From positions 124,001-188,000 of the forward strand of contig CBDBIN010000040.1 of the NCBI GenBank assembly GCA_965206125.1: a DNA stretch of 64,000 nucleotides, read 5' to 3'. The position numbers and the translations under genes were made by a program. This stretch comes from CAXWPM01 sp965206125 (GTDB lineage: Bacteria; Acidobacteriota; Terriglobia; 20CM-2-55-15). The notes under the pieces are model-generated. The model searched no databases and was not told the origin of the DNA. It was given only the letters and a program-made list of their open reading frames with translations. Position 1 is the stretch's first letter, and every line of letters starts with the position of its first letter. Positions 33,668 through 43,025 of the stretch are shown here, in pieces.

Positions 33668-34981
33668 TCAATACATCTCGGCGAATATTCCCAGGAACAC
33701 TTCGAGCGGCGTCGGTGCCCCTTCGCCATATCCGTGCGTTCCGAAGAACGCGAGAACGATGTCCTTTATGGGGTCGACGTAGAGGCCCTGGCCTCCGAAC
33801 CCTCCCTTGAAGAAGGATCCGTCCTCATACACCTGCCATTGATAGCTCACGTGGTGTGGCGAGGGTCTCTGTTCCGAATAGGCCGAATCCGCCATCAGCT
33901 CCGGCCGACCTCGCTCCCGAATCTTCTCGAGATACTCGTCCGACACCAGCCGATCCTGACTGACCACGGTGTGGCTGGGCGTGAACAACAGGCCGAAACG
34001 CGCCACGTCGCGTAGCGTCGCGATCACGCCGGCGTGAACCGCGGCGATGCCGCTGCTGTTCACCGATACCAGGCCATCATCCTCGGCACCGATCTTGCTC
34101 CAGATCTCATCGGATAGCACTTCGGAGAAGCTGCGGCCGGTCAGCTCTTCGATCAGCCAGCCGAGGATCGCCGAATTGACGCTGACATAGTCCAGGCGTT
34201 CTCCGGGCCCGGCCAGGCGCTCCAGGCTGGCCAGGTACTGGTAGGTCGCTTCTTCATGTACGGATGCCGGCAGTGATTCCACTTTCGGAAGCCACCCCAG
34301 GCTCGCCTCATACTGATAGTGCTCGCGGACCGGGTCGGTGTAGGCACCGTCCACCCATTCGAGGGCGTCGATACCGGATGCCATATCGAGGATGGCATCT
34401 ACGCTCGTCCCGCCCCAGCCGCTCGAAGCCAGCTCCGGGATGTAGCGCTCAATAGGCTCGTCCGCAGAAAGCGTTCCTCGATCCTCCAGAATAGCGACCA
34501 ACGTTGAGGCGTAGACCTTGCTGATCGAAAACAGGAGGTGGCGGTCGGTTGCGCGCATACGCGGGTAGCGCTCGTACACGACCTCCCCTCCCTGGAGGAT
34601 GACGATCCCATCAAGGGCGGCCTGATCCACGTATTCATCGAACTTCATGGGCCCGTCGGCGAGCGCCACCTGGTATTCCGCAATCGCGGTATGGAGCGAG
34701 TAGCCTGGCTTCGAGGAAGAGGCTCCCCGGTGAAGCGTCTCTGTTGGGAACAACGTTGAAGTATTCAGGAAGGCGAAGCGGCTGATCTCACCACCGTCGT
34801 CCCAGTTGATGAGATCCAGCTCGGAACCGAATGATTCCATCTCTTCAGGCGTATATCCGCGCCACTCGGCAACCTCAACTTCGGCGCCCGCGCCGGTGGC
34901 ATTCGGCGCTGATTCCGGCGTGGGCTGTGCACATCCGGATAGAAGAGCCGCGAGAAGGGCAACTGTTATCTCGGCTCGCAT
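33668..34981 (-). CDS. Serine beta-lactamase-like (class C/esterase family) lipoprotein hydrolase
   Basis: Serine hydrolase of the penicillin-binding-protein/AmpC-like superfamily, probably an esterase or peptidase. 437 residues, lipoprotein signal with Cys17 (VALLAALLSGC). The SxxK motif is Ser152-Ile-Ser-Lys155 (FSISKVYAS); the Tyr motif is LDYVSVNSAILG. The region GGFGGQGLYVDP near the end corresponds to the third motif. ATG 34981 is chosen because it starts the signal peptide; the frame opens 12 bp earlier at a TTG. Substrate unknown. It follows the Nramp-like gene on the same strand with a 15-bp gap. Confidence 0.87.
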   Translation of the reverse strand: MRAEITVALLAALLSGCAQPTPESAPNATGAGAEVEVAEWRGYTPEEMESFGSELDLINWDDGGEISRFAFLNTSTLFPTETLHRGASSSKPGYSLHTAIAEYQVALADGPMKFDEYVDQAALDGIVILQGGEVVYERYPRMRATDRHLLFSISKVYASTLVAILEDRGTLSADEPIERYIPELASSGWGGTSVDAILDMASGIDALEWVDGAYTDPVREHYQYEASLGWLPKVESLPASVHEEATYQYLASLERLAGPGERLDYVSVNSAILGWLIEELTGRSFSEVLSDEIWSKIGAEDDGLVSVNSSGIAAVHAGVIATLRDVARFGLLFTPSHTVVSQDRLVSDEYLEKIRERGRPELMADSAYSEQRPSPHHVSYQWQVYEDGSFFKGGFGGQGLYVDPIKDIVLAFFGTHGYGEGAPTPLEVFLGIFAEMY

Positions 34982-34996
34982 GATTCGCACCAATAC

Positions 34997-36475
34997 TCAA
35001 GCCCCAAACAGGGGGATCCGGAATACCCGCGCCATGATCAGGATAAAACTCATGGCAGTGAACACGGCGAAACTGATCCATGAGAACCAGGTCGCGAAAG
35101 TCGACGGATAGAAGATCCGATCGGTCTTGGGAATGACCGTGAAGCAATAGTAGAGGTTCAGGAAGAATATGACAGGCGCCACGAAAAAGGCGAGCGCCGA
35201 AGCGACAAGGACGAGCCATACCGGTGCGGATGCGCCCGCGATGACGGAGCATGCGGCAACGAGAGAGAACACCATCGTCGCACGGTAGATGTTGTATTCG
35301 GAATACCAGCGCCTCCGGTGCTCCGGCCCCAGATCCTCCACAGCGATTCCCTTCAGCGCCGCTGTTCTTGCAAACAGGTTGCGGCAGCAGGCGCCGACGA
35401 CCCTCGGCCAGCCGTCGAAGTAGTTGAGGGCGGTCGAGAATGTTGCGGCAAACGCACCAGCAACGAAGACGAACATCATCGACGGCCCGACGCTGTCGCC
35501 AAACACGCGCCCGATCTCACCGATCACAGCGTTACCCGAAACGGGGCTCGGATAGATCCAGACCGCCGCCAACAGCAGAAAAATGCAAGCGATCACGAAC
35601 GAAACAACATGCCCGACTCTGAAGTCCCAGAGACCGATTCGAAACCAGCGGCGGCAGTACTCGCGAGCGTGATCCGGCATCCGATCGACATCGACGGAGA
35701 GATCCTTCTTCGTGGAACGGAACGGATCGAACTCGGGAACGATTCCCTGCTTCTCGAGCGTTTCCCTAATGGCTCCCATACCGACCCGCTTTGCCTTCCC
35801 CCACTCCGAGGCCTGCAACGAGACGTCGATGCCGGTTGGCAGCAGGCCAAGAAAAGCCGCGATCACCAGCCATGAGCCCTCCGGAATTTCGAAGAGGAAG
35901 AAGCTTCCCAGCGCAGTCACCGGCGCCGGTTCTACCAGGTAGACCGCAACACTCGACACGAAAAGCAATCCTGCAAGGATCTTGGAGGCGATCTCCAGCG
36001 CTCGGTACTTCCCCGCCAGGATGATCGAAACCGCGGCAAGCGCCAGCACAAACGCGTTGACGGGTATCGGAATCTCTAATCCGAGGTACTGGGACAGGAA
36101 AAAATACGAGACGGCCGCGGCCGCGACCAGGCGGCCCGCCTGACCGACGACACACTGCACGAGTGTCGTAATGAGCACGTACCAGAGCGGCCACTTCTTC
36201 CACGCCGTGGAATATGCGTCGAGCATGCTTCGGCCCGTCGCATGAGTGAAACGGAACGCCATCTCGAAGCCGTAGTATTTGAAAATGTAGGCAACGGGAA
36301 TGCACCAAAGCAACGCGTAAGCAAATCGACCGCCGGCCACAGGAGCCGTGATGAGGTGGCTCGTGCCGATCCCGGTCATCATGAGGATCATCCCCGGACC
36401 GAACGCCGTAATGAGGGCTTGCGGCGACATCCCGGGAAGGCGTAACTGCTCGAGCGCTTCGGGCTTTTCGGGCAT
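34997..36475 (-). CDS. Nramp-related divalent-metal-transporter-like protein with altered metal site
   Basis: 492 residues, about 11 membrane segments, with Nramp-like segments: AFGPGMILMMTGIGTSHLI (TM1) and FLGLLPTGIDVSLQASEW (TM6). In true Nramp proteins TM1 carries DPGN and TM6 an MPH-type motif that bind Mn2+/Fe2+; here the TM1 site reads GTSH and the TM6 Met/His is absent. It therefore belongs to the Nramp-related group whose substrate may not be manganese. Divergent from the GAF-phosphatase gene across a region with a palindrome. Confidence 0.82.
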   Translation of the reverse strand: MPEKPEALEQLRLPGMSPQALITAFGPGMILMMTGIGTSHLITAPVAGGRFAYALLWCIPVAYIFKYYGFEMAFRFTHATGRSMLDAYSTAWKKWPLWYVLITTLVQCVVGQAGRLVAAAAVSYFFLSQYLGLEIPIPVNAFVLALAAVSIILAGKYRALEIASKILAGLLFVSSVAVYLVEPAPVTALGSFFLFEIPEGSWLVIAAFLGLLPTGIDVSLQASEWGKAKRVGMGAIRETLEKQGIVPEFDPFRSTKKDLSVDVDRMPDHAREYCRRWFRIGLWDFRVGHVVSFVIACIFLLLAAVWIYPSPVSGNAVIGEIGRVFGDSVGPSMMFVFVAGAFAATFSTALNYFDGWPRVVGACCRNLFARTAALKGIAVEDLGPEHRRRWYSEYNIYRATMVFSLVAACSVIAGASAPVWLVLVASALAFFVAPVIFFLNLYYCFTVIPKTDRIFYPSTFATWFSWISFAVFTAMSFILIMARVFRIPLFGA

Positions 36476-36581
36476 CGGTGGCCGCCATGCTATCCGGAAG
36501 CCAGCGATCGGTCAATCGCAGACGAAGCGAGCAATTGAGGGACAGGCGCCAGCAGTTGAGGCATCTGTCCCCAGAATTCAT

Positions 36582-36606
36582 GCAGTATAGTAGGTGGTTA
36601 TACTGC
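36582..36606. promoter_or_regulatory. Palindrome in divergent promoter region
   Basis: GCAGTATA and TATACTGC form perfect 8-bp inverted arms separated by 9 bp, 29 bp before the GAF-phosphatase start. Both arms contain -10-like hexamers (TATAGT, TATACT). A dimeric repressor operator or overlapping promoters would fit. Confidence 0.45.
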
Positions 36607-36634
36607 CGCCGCGTGGACGGCGCCAACACCGAAC

Positions 36635-37918
36635 ATGTCCTCACCGACACACCTCTACGACGAACTGTCACGCAGCGTCGAACGCCTCAACCGCATAGTC
36701 GAAGCGTCCAAGCTCCTGAACTCGACGCTCGATCTTGTCGAATTGACGCGGATCATCCTGCAGATCGTACGCGACGAGGTTGGTATTGAACGCGGCACGG
36801 TATTTGTTGTCTCCGAGGACCGAACCCGTTTACGTTCCCTGGTCGCTCAAGAAGTCGATGCCGAAATCGAAGTCAAGTTCGGGTCTGGAATCGCCGGTGT
36901 GGTGGCCGAGACCGGCGAAGTCATCGACATTACCGATGCCTACTCGGATGAGCGGTTCGACCGAAGTTTCGACGCACAACTGGGCTTCCGGACCAACGAC
37001 ATTTACTGCATGCCGGCACGCAATCGGGATGGGGAGCTCATCGGCGTGCTTCAACTGCTGAACCGCTCTCGCCCGCTGACGCAGGCTGACCGTGACTTCC
37101 TGGCCGGCATCTCGATCCACATCGGGCTCGCAATCGAGAACGCGTCACTGCACGGTGAGATCGTCGAAAAGAAGCGACTCGAAAGAGAGTTGGACCTGGC
37201 GCGCGAGATTCAGGAAGCCTTCCAGCCCGTTTTGCCCGACTCCTACGCCGGAGTCCAGATCGCCGGCTCTTCCCAGATGTGCTACGAAGTTGGCGGAGAC
37301 TATCTGTCCTTCTTCCCGGTGGATGAGAATCGCTTCATCGTGATGCTCGGTGACGTAGCAGGCAAGGGCATCGGAGCGGCACTTGTGATGACCTCAGTCC
37401 ATGCGCTGTGCCGTTCTCTGGTCCGCCATGTCCATTCGCTCGAGCAGATTGCGTTCACGCTGAACGAAATGCTGCTCGAGTCCACCCAAGCCAGCAGCTA
37501 CCTGACGCTGTTGATCATGCTCGTCGATCCATCGAAAGACCGCGTCCACTTCATAAGCGCCGGGCACAACCCTCCCGTGATGGTCGACGGGGACGGTGTC
37601 GTCCACATCCTCAGCGGAGGGGGCGGACCGCCCGTCGGCCTGCTACCAAACATCCGCCACAGCCGCGAAATCCAAGACGTGAAGCCCGGTTCGGTAATGG
37701 TCATCTATAGCGACGGCGTCAGCGAAGCTGAAGACCCGACCGAAGAGCAGTTCGGCATGGACCGCCTGTCCGTAGTGGTCCGCAGGAACAGCGACCGGTC
37801 GGCTTCGGAAATCCACGATGCGGTTCGCTCGGCGATCGAGGCGTTTGTCGGGACGCTTGAGGAGGGGGCGGACCGGTACGCCCACGACGACAGCACGATG
37901 ATGGTCCTCCGTTTCTGA
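36635..37918 (+). CDS. GAF-domain PP2C/SpoIIE-type serine phosphatase
   Basis: 427 residues. An N-terminal coiled helix, a GAF sensor at about 20-175 (ESRVEIGIERGTVFVV-like core GIERGTVFVVSEDRTRL), then a SpoIIE/RsbU phosphatase domain from about 195: ARVIQEAF-type start AREIQEAFQPVLP, EVGGDYLSFF and MLGDVAGKGIGAALVMT with the metal-binding Asp residues, and YAHDDSTMMVLRF at the end. Such proteins dephosphorylate anti-sigma-factor antagonists in partner-switching stress pathways. No antagonist or kinase partner is adjacent. Followed at once by the DUF983 gene. Confidence 0.9.
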   Translation: MSSPTHLYDELSRSVERLNRIVEASKLLNSTLDLVELTRIILQIVRDEVGIERGTVFVVSEDRTRLRSLVAQEVDAEIEVKFGSGIAGVVAETGEVIDITDAYSDERFDRSFDAQLGFRTNDIYCMPARNRDGELIGVLQLLNRSRPLTQADRDFLAGISIHIGLAIENASLHGEIVEKKRLERELDLAREIQEAFQPVLPDSYAGVQIAGSSQMCYEVGGDYLSFFPVDENRFIVMLGDVAGKGIGAALVMTSVHALCRSLVRHVHSLEQIAFTLNEMLLESTQASSYLTLLIMLVDPSKDRVHFISAGHNPPVMVDGDGVVHILSGGGGPPVGLLPNIRHSREIQDVKPGSVMVIYSDGVSEAEDPTEEQFGMDRLSVVVRRNSDRSASEIHDAVRSAIEAFVGTLEEGADRYAHDDSTMMVLRF

Positions 37919-37919
37919 A

Positions 37920-38321
37920 GTGCCGCTCCCCATCCTGAATCTGTTCCTCGGCGTCCTTCGCCTTCGGTGCCCGATCTGTCTCGAGGGAAGGGTGTTCCGC
38001 GGCGTGTTCACGACCCGCCTCCGCTGTGAACAGTGCGGCTACCACTTCTCGCGAGAGAGTGGCTATTTTCTCGGTTCGGTGTACTTCGGGTACGGCGCGA
38101 CCCTGTTCGTCGTCCTTGCTGCCTGGTTGGCCGCTGCTTACCTGCTTAGGCTGGAATCAGACCTACTCGTTCTGGCGATCCTGGTCTTAACCGCCATCGC
38201 GTTCCCCCTCTGGTTCTTCCGGTACTCGCGAATGCTCTGGATGGGGCTGGACCTCTACCTGAACCCGCCGGTGAAAGAAGACTTCGCCGTCAGGGGACGT
38301 TCTTCCGGCACAGAGGACTAA
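37920..38321 (+). CDS. DUF983 zinc-ribbon membrane protein
   Basis: 133 residues. The N terminus has a zinc ribbon (LRCPICLEGRVFRG, LRCEQCGYHF), followed by two membrane segments (GATLFVVLAAWLAAAYLL and VLAILVLTAIAFPLWFF), the DUF983 layout. GTG 37920 begins one base after the phosphatase TGA, so it is cotranscribed. Function unknown; in other bacteria the family is found near cytochrome oxidase or lipid genes, which is not the case here. Confidence 0.82.
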   Translation: MPLPILNLFLGVLRLRCPICLEGRVFRGVFTTRLRCEQCGYHFSRESGYFLGSVYFGYGATLFVVLAAWLAAAYLLRLESDLLVLAILVLTAIAFPLWFFRYSRMLWMGLDLYLNPPVKEDFAVRGRSSGTED

Positions 38322-38498
38322 TCCCACCGAGTTCCAACGTGTGTGGTCCCGACAGGATCGGCACTTCTGCGTCTGTGGAAGAGGGTTCTGACCTGGGATT
38401 AATGCACTACGGACATTGGCGATGCGGAGATAGGCGTCCACTTGCGAGTGACTTGGCCCGCGGACTAAGATGCTAGGGTTGTTCGAGCGATGACATCA

Positions 38499-38570
38499 GG
38501 CCCCATCGTCTAGCGGCTAGGACGTAGCCCTCTCAAGGCTAAAACACGGGTTCGATTCCCGTTGGGGCTA
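38499..38570 (+). tRNA. tRNA-Glu (anticodon CTC)
   Basis: Acceptor GGCCCCA pairs with TGGGGCT (first pair G-T), anticodon stem TAGCC/GGCTA encloses CTCTCAA giving CTC, T arm ACGGG-TTCGATT-CCCGT, discriminator A. CCA is not encoded. Confidence 0.94.
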
Positions 38571-38700
38571 TCCTGGCATGAAGTCAGTTGTCGCAGAATC
38601 CCACAACACATTCGCTCGCATTGACTTAGACGCCAACCCGCACTAACATACCGCCCGCCTCAATTCTGTTCTTGCCTCGCCAGTCACCGGAGGTATCCCC

Positions 38701-39501
38701 ATGTCCTCGGCCAGGGAGGCCCAGGGAAGAAAGAAGCTGTTCGTCCAAGACATCGAACTGCTCCGAAGGACCGCTCAGACAGGAACCGGCGTGGTTGCCT
38801 CGGCCGCGAGACACTTTTCCTATGTCCTCCGCTACCTTGACGAATCTGACATTCCTGCAATCGTGGAACTGCACGGCACAATCGTGGGGTCGCTGCCAAA
38901 CCGCCTGCTGCTCTATCGCCGGGACCGGCCGTTCTTTACCGCGTGCATTGAAAGAGGCTGTGTCGCTGTCGCGTTCGATGGTGACAGGGCAATCGGATAT
39001 GCGGCAAGTTCGATCCCCGCTACCGATGAGGAAAACTACGGTACCGATCTGGGCCTCGGCCCAGACCAGCTTACCCACGTCGCCCATCTGAGCGGGTCCG
39101 CGGTATTGCCCGACTACCGGGGAAACGGAATCCAGGCACGCCTCCTTCACATGCGGGCGGCCTTCATGCACAGCGCCGGCTTCCATCACCAATGCGGCGA
39201 AGTATTGCCGCGGAACGTCATCAGCATCCAGAATCACCTGGCTGCCGGCTACTATCTGAAGGGCTTTCGGATCGACGATTTTCGCTTTGACAACAAGGGA
39301 GTTCCCCACTTCCTGCTCCATACAGACACGCGGGCGGAGCATCTTCGAACGGATGCCCCCGACACCGAGTTTCCGGCACACGACCTCGAGCGCTACCGAC
39401 AGATGCTCCGTGACGGGTACTGGGGGTACCGTATCCACTACGAGGCTGGCACACCACGTCTGGCCTGTGCCCGCTTCACGGATCGATCAGCTCGGCGATG
39501 A
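38701..39501 (+). CDS. GNAT-family N-acetyltransferase
   Basis: 266 residues. The acetyl-CoA site is HLSGSAVLPDYRGNGIQARL (RGNGIQ being the R-x-x-G-x-G/A loop), preceded by a beta-bulge strand (CVAVAFDGDRAIGYAASSI). The first 35 residues are an extra leader. ATG 38701 lies 5 bp after GGAGGT. Its stop overlaps the start of the following transporter fusion (ATGA), so the two are translationally coupled, which may mean the acetyltransferase acts in the same pathway. Substrate unknown. Confidence 0.87.
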   Translation: MSSAREAQGRKKLFVQDIELLRRTAQTGTGVVASAARHFSYVLRYLDESDIPAIVELHGTIVGSLPNRLLLYRRDRPFFTACIERGCVAVAFDGDRAIGYAASSIPATDEENYGTDLGLGPDQLTHVAHLSGSAVLPDYRGNGIQARLLHMRAAFMHSAGFHHQCGEVLPRNVISIQNHLAAGYYLKGFRIDDFRFDNKGVPHFLLHTDTRAEHLRTDAPDTEFPAHDLERYRQMLRDGYWGYRIHYEAGTPRLACARFTDRSARR

Positions 39502-42500
39502 ACAGCCTGCTACGGTTTCTCAACGTCCAGCCTGAGGAAAAGAGTCTCGCGGGAAAACTATTCGCGTTCTCCTTTCTGATCGGAAGCGCCCGCTTCTTCG
39601 TCCTGACGCCTTCCCTCGCGTTGTTTCTGGAACGCTTCGATGCTGCGGACCTGGGCCTCGTGTACATTCTGCTGGCCATCCCGCTGATCCTGGCCAGCAC
39701 CGCGTACATCCGCCTCGGACGCGTTCTCGGTCTGCGCTCGCTCATCATCGCGAACTTCGGGTTCGTGGCAGTGCTGACCGTCGCCATACGTTTCGTGCTG
39801 GACCTGGACGAGCGTTGGCCAGCGCTGCTCCCGTCGGCCTGGTTTCTCATCATGTATACGCTCACCAGCACCGCGTTCGGAGCGGCCGCCAACCGCGTGC
39901 TCGACATCAGGCAGAGCAAACGGCTCATTCCGCTCGCGACGACCGGAGAGGTGGTCGCCTTCTTCATCGGCGGCATCCTGACACGCTGGATCGTGTCGGC
40001 GATCGGCACGGCCAATCTTCTGTTTCTGTCGGCCGGAGCCGCGGTTCTGTCAGGCCTCATGTTCCTGCAGCTCACGCGAACCTATGCGGACCGTTTCACC
40101 CCGGTGGCGCAAGAGCGGCGGTGCCGTCCCGCGGATGCGCCGACGATAGACTGGTCGAGCGCATACCTACGACTGATGGTCGGCTACTTTGCGATCAGCG
40201 CCCTGGTTTTCGTCGTGGTCGACAACGCCTTTAACGACGTCGCGGAGCAGCGGTATTCAGACACTGCCGAGCTGGCCGCATTCTTCGGAACCTACTCAGC
40301 TATCGCCGCTATCGCCAACCTCGTCTTCAAGTCGTACCTCGGCGGCCTAGTGGTCGGCCGGTTCGGCGTAACCGGCGTTCTTGTCGGGTTCCCGCTGGCA
40401 ATCGTTATCGGATCTTCGTTGGTTGCGACCGGAGGAGTTCTCCTTCCCGCACTCGGGCTGATCTTCTGGTTCACTACGATGACCCGCCTGCTGAACAAGG
40501 TCTTTCTGAGCGCCCAGTACGCAACGTTTCCGACGTTATACCAGCCCCTCGGAGACAAAGGCCCCGCGGTGCAAACGACGCTCGAGGGCGTCGTCGAAGC
40601 TGGAGCGATGGGACTCGCCGGCCTTCTGCTGCTCGGCGCGCATTCGCTTTTTGACATCGGCGCTCTGGAATTGTCGTTCCTACTGATGGTCGCCTGCGGC
40701 GCCTGGACCTGGGTTGCCTTGGCTCTGAGGCGCGAATACACCAACGTTCTCGGCCAAGCGTTGGAACGTCGGCGGATCGGCCAGGCCTCGTTATCCATGA
40801 CCGACGCCACCAGCCTGGACCTGGTGATGCGGGAAATCGAGAGCCCGTATCCGGAAAACTGCCTGTACGCGCTCGACCTTCTCGAAGAATCCCAACCCGA
40901 CAGCCTGGGGAAGATTCTCATCGGAATGCTCGATCATCCTTCCGACGACGTTCGGCTTGAGGTGCTTCGACGCATCGAAAAGCACCGTTTTACTGAAGCA
41001 TTCCCATCGGTCCGGGCCCTGGCGGAACAACCTGACGCATCGGCCCGTGTGCGGGGAGCCGCATCGAGAGTCCGCTGGGTGCTGAGCGATGACGACCTCG
41101 CTGAGGGCATCCGCGCCTTCAGCCATCCCGACGTGGATGTTCGCATCGGAACGATGGTGGGAATGCTGCGGTCCGGATCGGTCGAAGGCATCGTCTATTC
41201 CGGACACTGCCTCCTGGACAACCTGCGTTCCAGCGACGTCGACGAACGCGTCTTCGCCGCGAACGTCATCGGCGAGGCCGGACTACCGAGCTTCTACAAA
41301 CAGTCAATGGAGCTGCTACAGGACAAAGATCCGCGGGCGCAAAGAGCCATCATCCGGAACGCGCCCAAGATCGGTCATCCCGACCTCTGGCCGTCAGTCG
41401 TCGATGCCCTGGCGAACCCCGACCTCGCCGAAGCGGCATCCGAGGCGCTCGTAACGGCGGGTGATGTGGCGGTCCCCAGCCTCGCGGGGGCGCTCCACGA
41501 TGATCGCATCCTCGCCGGCTCCCGCCTGACGGTCCTGCGAATCCTGGGGCTGATTCGCAGCGAGGCAGCGACTGTCGAACTCCTGCCCGCACTCGAAGCG
41601 AAGGACCCGGACCAAAGGCATGCGGCGTTGATGGGCCTGGGCAATCGTGGGTTCCGCGCGGAAGATTCCGACATTCCGTGGCTGAAAAGCCTCCTGAAAC
41701 GGGAAGGCGATAACGCGGCCTACCGGTTCGCGAGTATCGCCGACTTTGCAAGCAACCCTGCGGCCCGACTGCTCAAGGATTCACTGATGAACGAGATTGC
41801 CAGCATCCGGCATAGGATCTTCCTGATGCTCTCGTTCATCTATCCCGACAGCGACGTCACAACCGCATGGGACAACTACGCGAGCGGCGACCGGGACAAG
41901 AGGGCCTACGCCCTGGAGCGAGTAGAGAACGTCGTCAGCAGCGATCTCAAGGCGATGGTCTTCCCCGTAATCGAAGAGATTCCCGATGACGAACGCCTGG
42001 ATAGATTGTCAATGCTTCATGAGGTGCGACTGCTCGGTGAGGCCGCACGCACGAAACAGATCCAAAGCTGGAAGGAATACGGGATTACCGAATGGACGGC
42101 CCACTGCACACGACACATTACCGAAGAACGCGGGCCGGAGGGACCGAACGACAGCGAAGACCTGGTCCGGCAGACCATACGGCTGAAGTCGGTCGACATC
42201 TTTGCCCAGGTTCCCGAGCACGTCCTGTCAGGTATCGTACCCAAACTACAACGCGTCGATTTGGGCGAGAACGAGTGCGTCTTCTCCAAGGGAGACATCG
42301 GGGACTGCCTCTACATCGTTCTCAGTGGTCGGGTCCGAATGCACGACGGGCCGCTCACCATCGCGGAGGTCGGGCAGGACCGTGTGTTCGGCGAAATGAC
42401 GGTCCTGCAGTCGGCGCCGCGAACCGCTTCGGCGACGACGAGCGCCCCGACGTCCCTGCTCTTGTTCGATCAGGACACGCTCTACCACTTGATATCGGAA

Positions 42501-42587
42501 CAGGTGGGACTGGCGCGGAGCCTGATTCGGATCATCATCGACCGCCTCCGGCAGAATCAGGCGATGCGGGCGGGCGCCGGGACATGA
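39498..42587 (+). CDS. Membrane transporter-like / HEAT repeat / cyclic-nucleotide-binding fusion
   Basis: 1029 residues. About 1-415: 10-12 membrane segments resembling the ATP/ADP translocase (NTT)/major facilitator fold (FAFSFLIGSARFFVLTPSLA, TTGEVVAFFIGG). About 430-870: HEAT-like helical repeats (DHPSDDVRLEVLRRIEKH, DDRILAGSRLTVLRILGLI). About 885-1020: a cNMP-binding domain with LYIVLSGRVRMHDG and phosphate cassette FGEMTVLQSAPRTAS, keeping the Glu and Arg that contact cAMP/cGMP. This suggests a nucleotide-gated transporter or membrane sensor. ATGA overlap with the GNAT gene; the next gene is convergent and encodes another cNMP domain. Confidence 0.87.
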   Translation: MNSLLRFLNVQPEEKSLAGKLFAFSFLIGSARFFVLTPSLALFLERFDAADLGLVYILLAIPLILASTAYIRLGRVLGLRSLIIANFGFVAVLTVAIRFVLDLDERWPALLPSAWFLIMYTLTSTAFGAAANRVLDIRQSKRLIPLATTGEVVAFFIGGILTRWIVSAIGTANLLFLSAGAAVLSGLMFLQLTRTYADRFTPVAQERRCRPADAPTIDWSSAYLRLMVGYFAISALVFVVVDNAFNDVAEQRYSDTAELAAFFGTYSAIAAIANLVFKSYLGGLVVGRFGVTGVLVGFPLAIVIGSSLVATGGVLLPALGLIFWFTTMTRLLNKVFLSAQYATFPTLYQPLGDKGPAVQTTLEGVVEAGAMGLAGLLLLGAHSLFDIGALELSFLLMVACGAWTWVALALRREYTNVLGQALERRRIGQASLSMTDATSLDLVMREIESPYPENCLYALDLLEESQPDSLGKILIGMLDHPSDDVRLEVLRRIEKHRFTEAFPSVRALAEQPDASARVRGAASRVRWVLSDDDLAEGIRAFSHPDVDVRIGTMVGMLRSGSVEGIVYSGHCLLDNLRSSDVDERVFAANVIGEAGLPSFYKQSMELLQDKDPRAQRAIIRNAPKIGHPDLWPSVVDALANPDLAEAASEALVTAGDVAVPSLAGALHDDRILAGSRLTVLRILGLIRSEAATVELLPALEAKDPDQRHAALMGLGNRGFRAEDSDIPWLKSLLKREGDNAAYRFASIADFASNPAARLLKDSLMNEIASIRHRIFLMLSFIYPDSDVTTAWDNYASGDRDKRAYALERVENVVSSDLKAMVFPVIEEIPDDERLDRLSMLHEVRLLGEAARTKQIQSWKEYGITEWTAHCTRHITEERGPEGPNDSEDLVRQTIRLKSVDIFAQVPEHVLSGIVPKLQRVDLGENECVFSKGDIGDCLYIVLSGRVRMHDGPLTIAEVGQDRVFGEMTVLQSAPRTASATTSAPTSLLLFDQDTLYHLISEQVGLARSLIRIIIDRLRQNQAMRAGAGT

Positions 42588-42604
42588 CGCCGGAGTCGTC
42601 CCCG

Positions 42605-42997
42605 TCAGCGCAGCCGCTCGACGAGCACTTCGATGATGCTGCGCGAGACCGCTGGGTTCCCCGCCATGAGTTCATAGAAGATGTCCTGATCCAGGCGGAG
42701 CAGCGCCGTGTCTTGGGCCGCCGTCGCCGTCAGGGCCCGCACCTCCGAAGTCAGGACGCTCAACTCCCCAAAAACGTCATAGGCGTTCAGCACTGCGGCC
42801 TCGGCCTCGCCGTTGTGCAGACGCACCCGCCCGCTGGCGATGACGTACATCGACTTGCCGACGTCTCCCCGTTCGAAAATCACATGTCCTCGATCGACGT
42901 GGACTTCTTCCAGGTATCGGACGAGGCTGGCAAGGATCTCATCCGCTACGTCGCGGAAGATAGGGGTTCTCTTGAGGATGAAAACGCGCTCAATCAT
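42605..42997 (-). CDS. Stand-alone cyclic-nucleotide-binding domain protein
   Basis: 130 residues made of a single cNMP-binding beta-roll: LKRTPIFRDVADEILASLV, GHVIFERGDVGKSMYVIASG and cassette FGELSVLTSEVRALTATA with the ligand Glu and Arg, then a C-terminal helix. There is no DNA-binding domain, so it is not a Crp-type regulator but a soluble cNMP receiver. It ends 17 bp from the convergent transporter-HEAT-cNMP gene. ATG 42997 has only a weak GAG upstream. Confidence 0.88.
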   Translation of the reverse strand: MIERVFILKRTPIFRDVADEILASLVRYLEEVHVDRGHVIFERGDVGKSMYVIASGRVRLHNGEAEAAVLNAYDVFGELSVLTSEVRALTATAAQDTALLRLDQDIFYELMAGNPAVSRSIIEVLVERLR

Positions 42998-43025
42998 CTC
43001 GACGCACCATTCCAGGGAACTCTCA

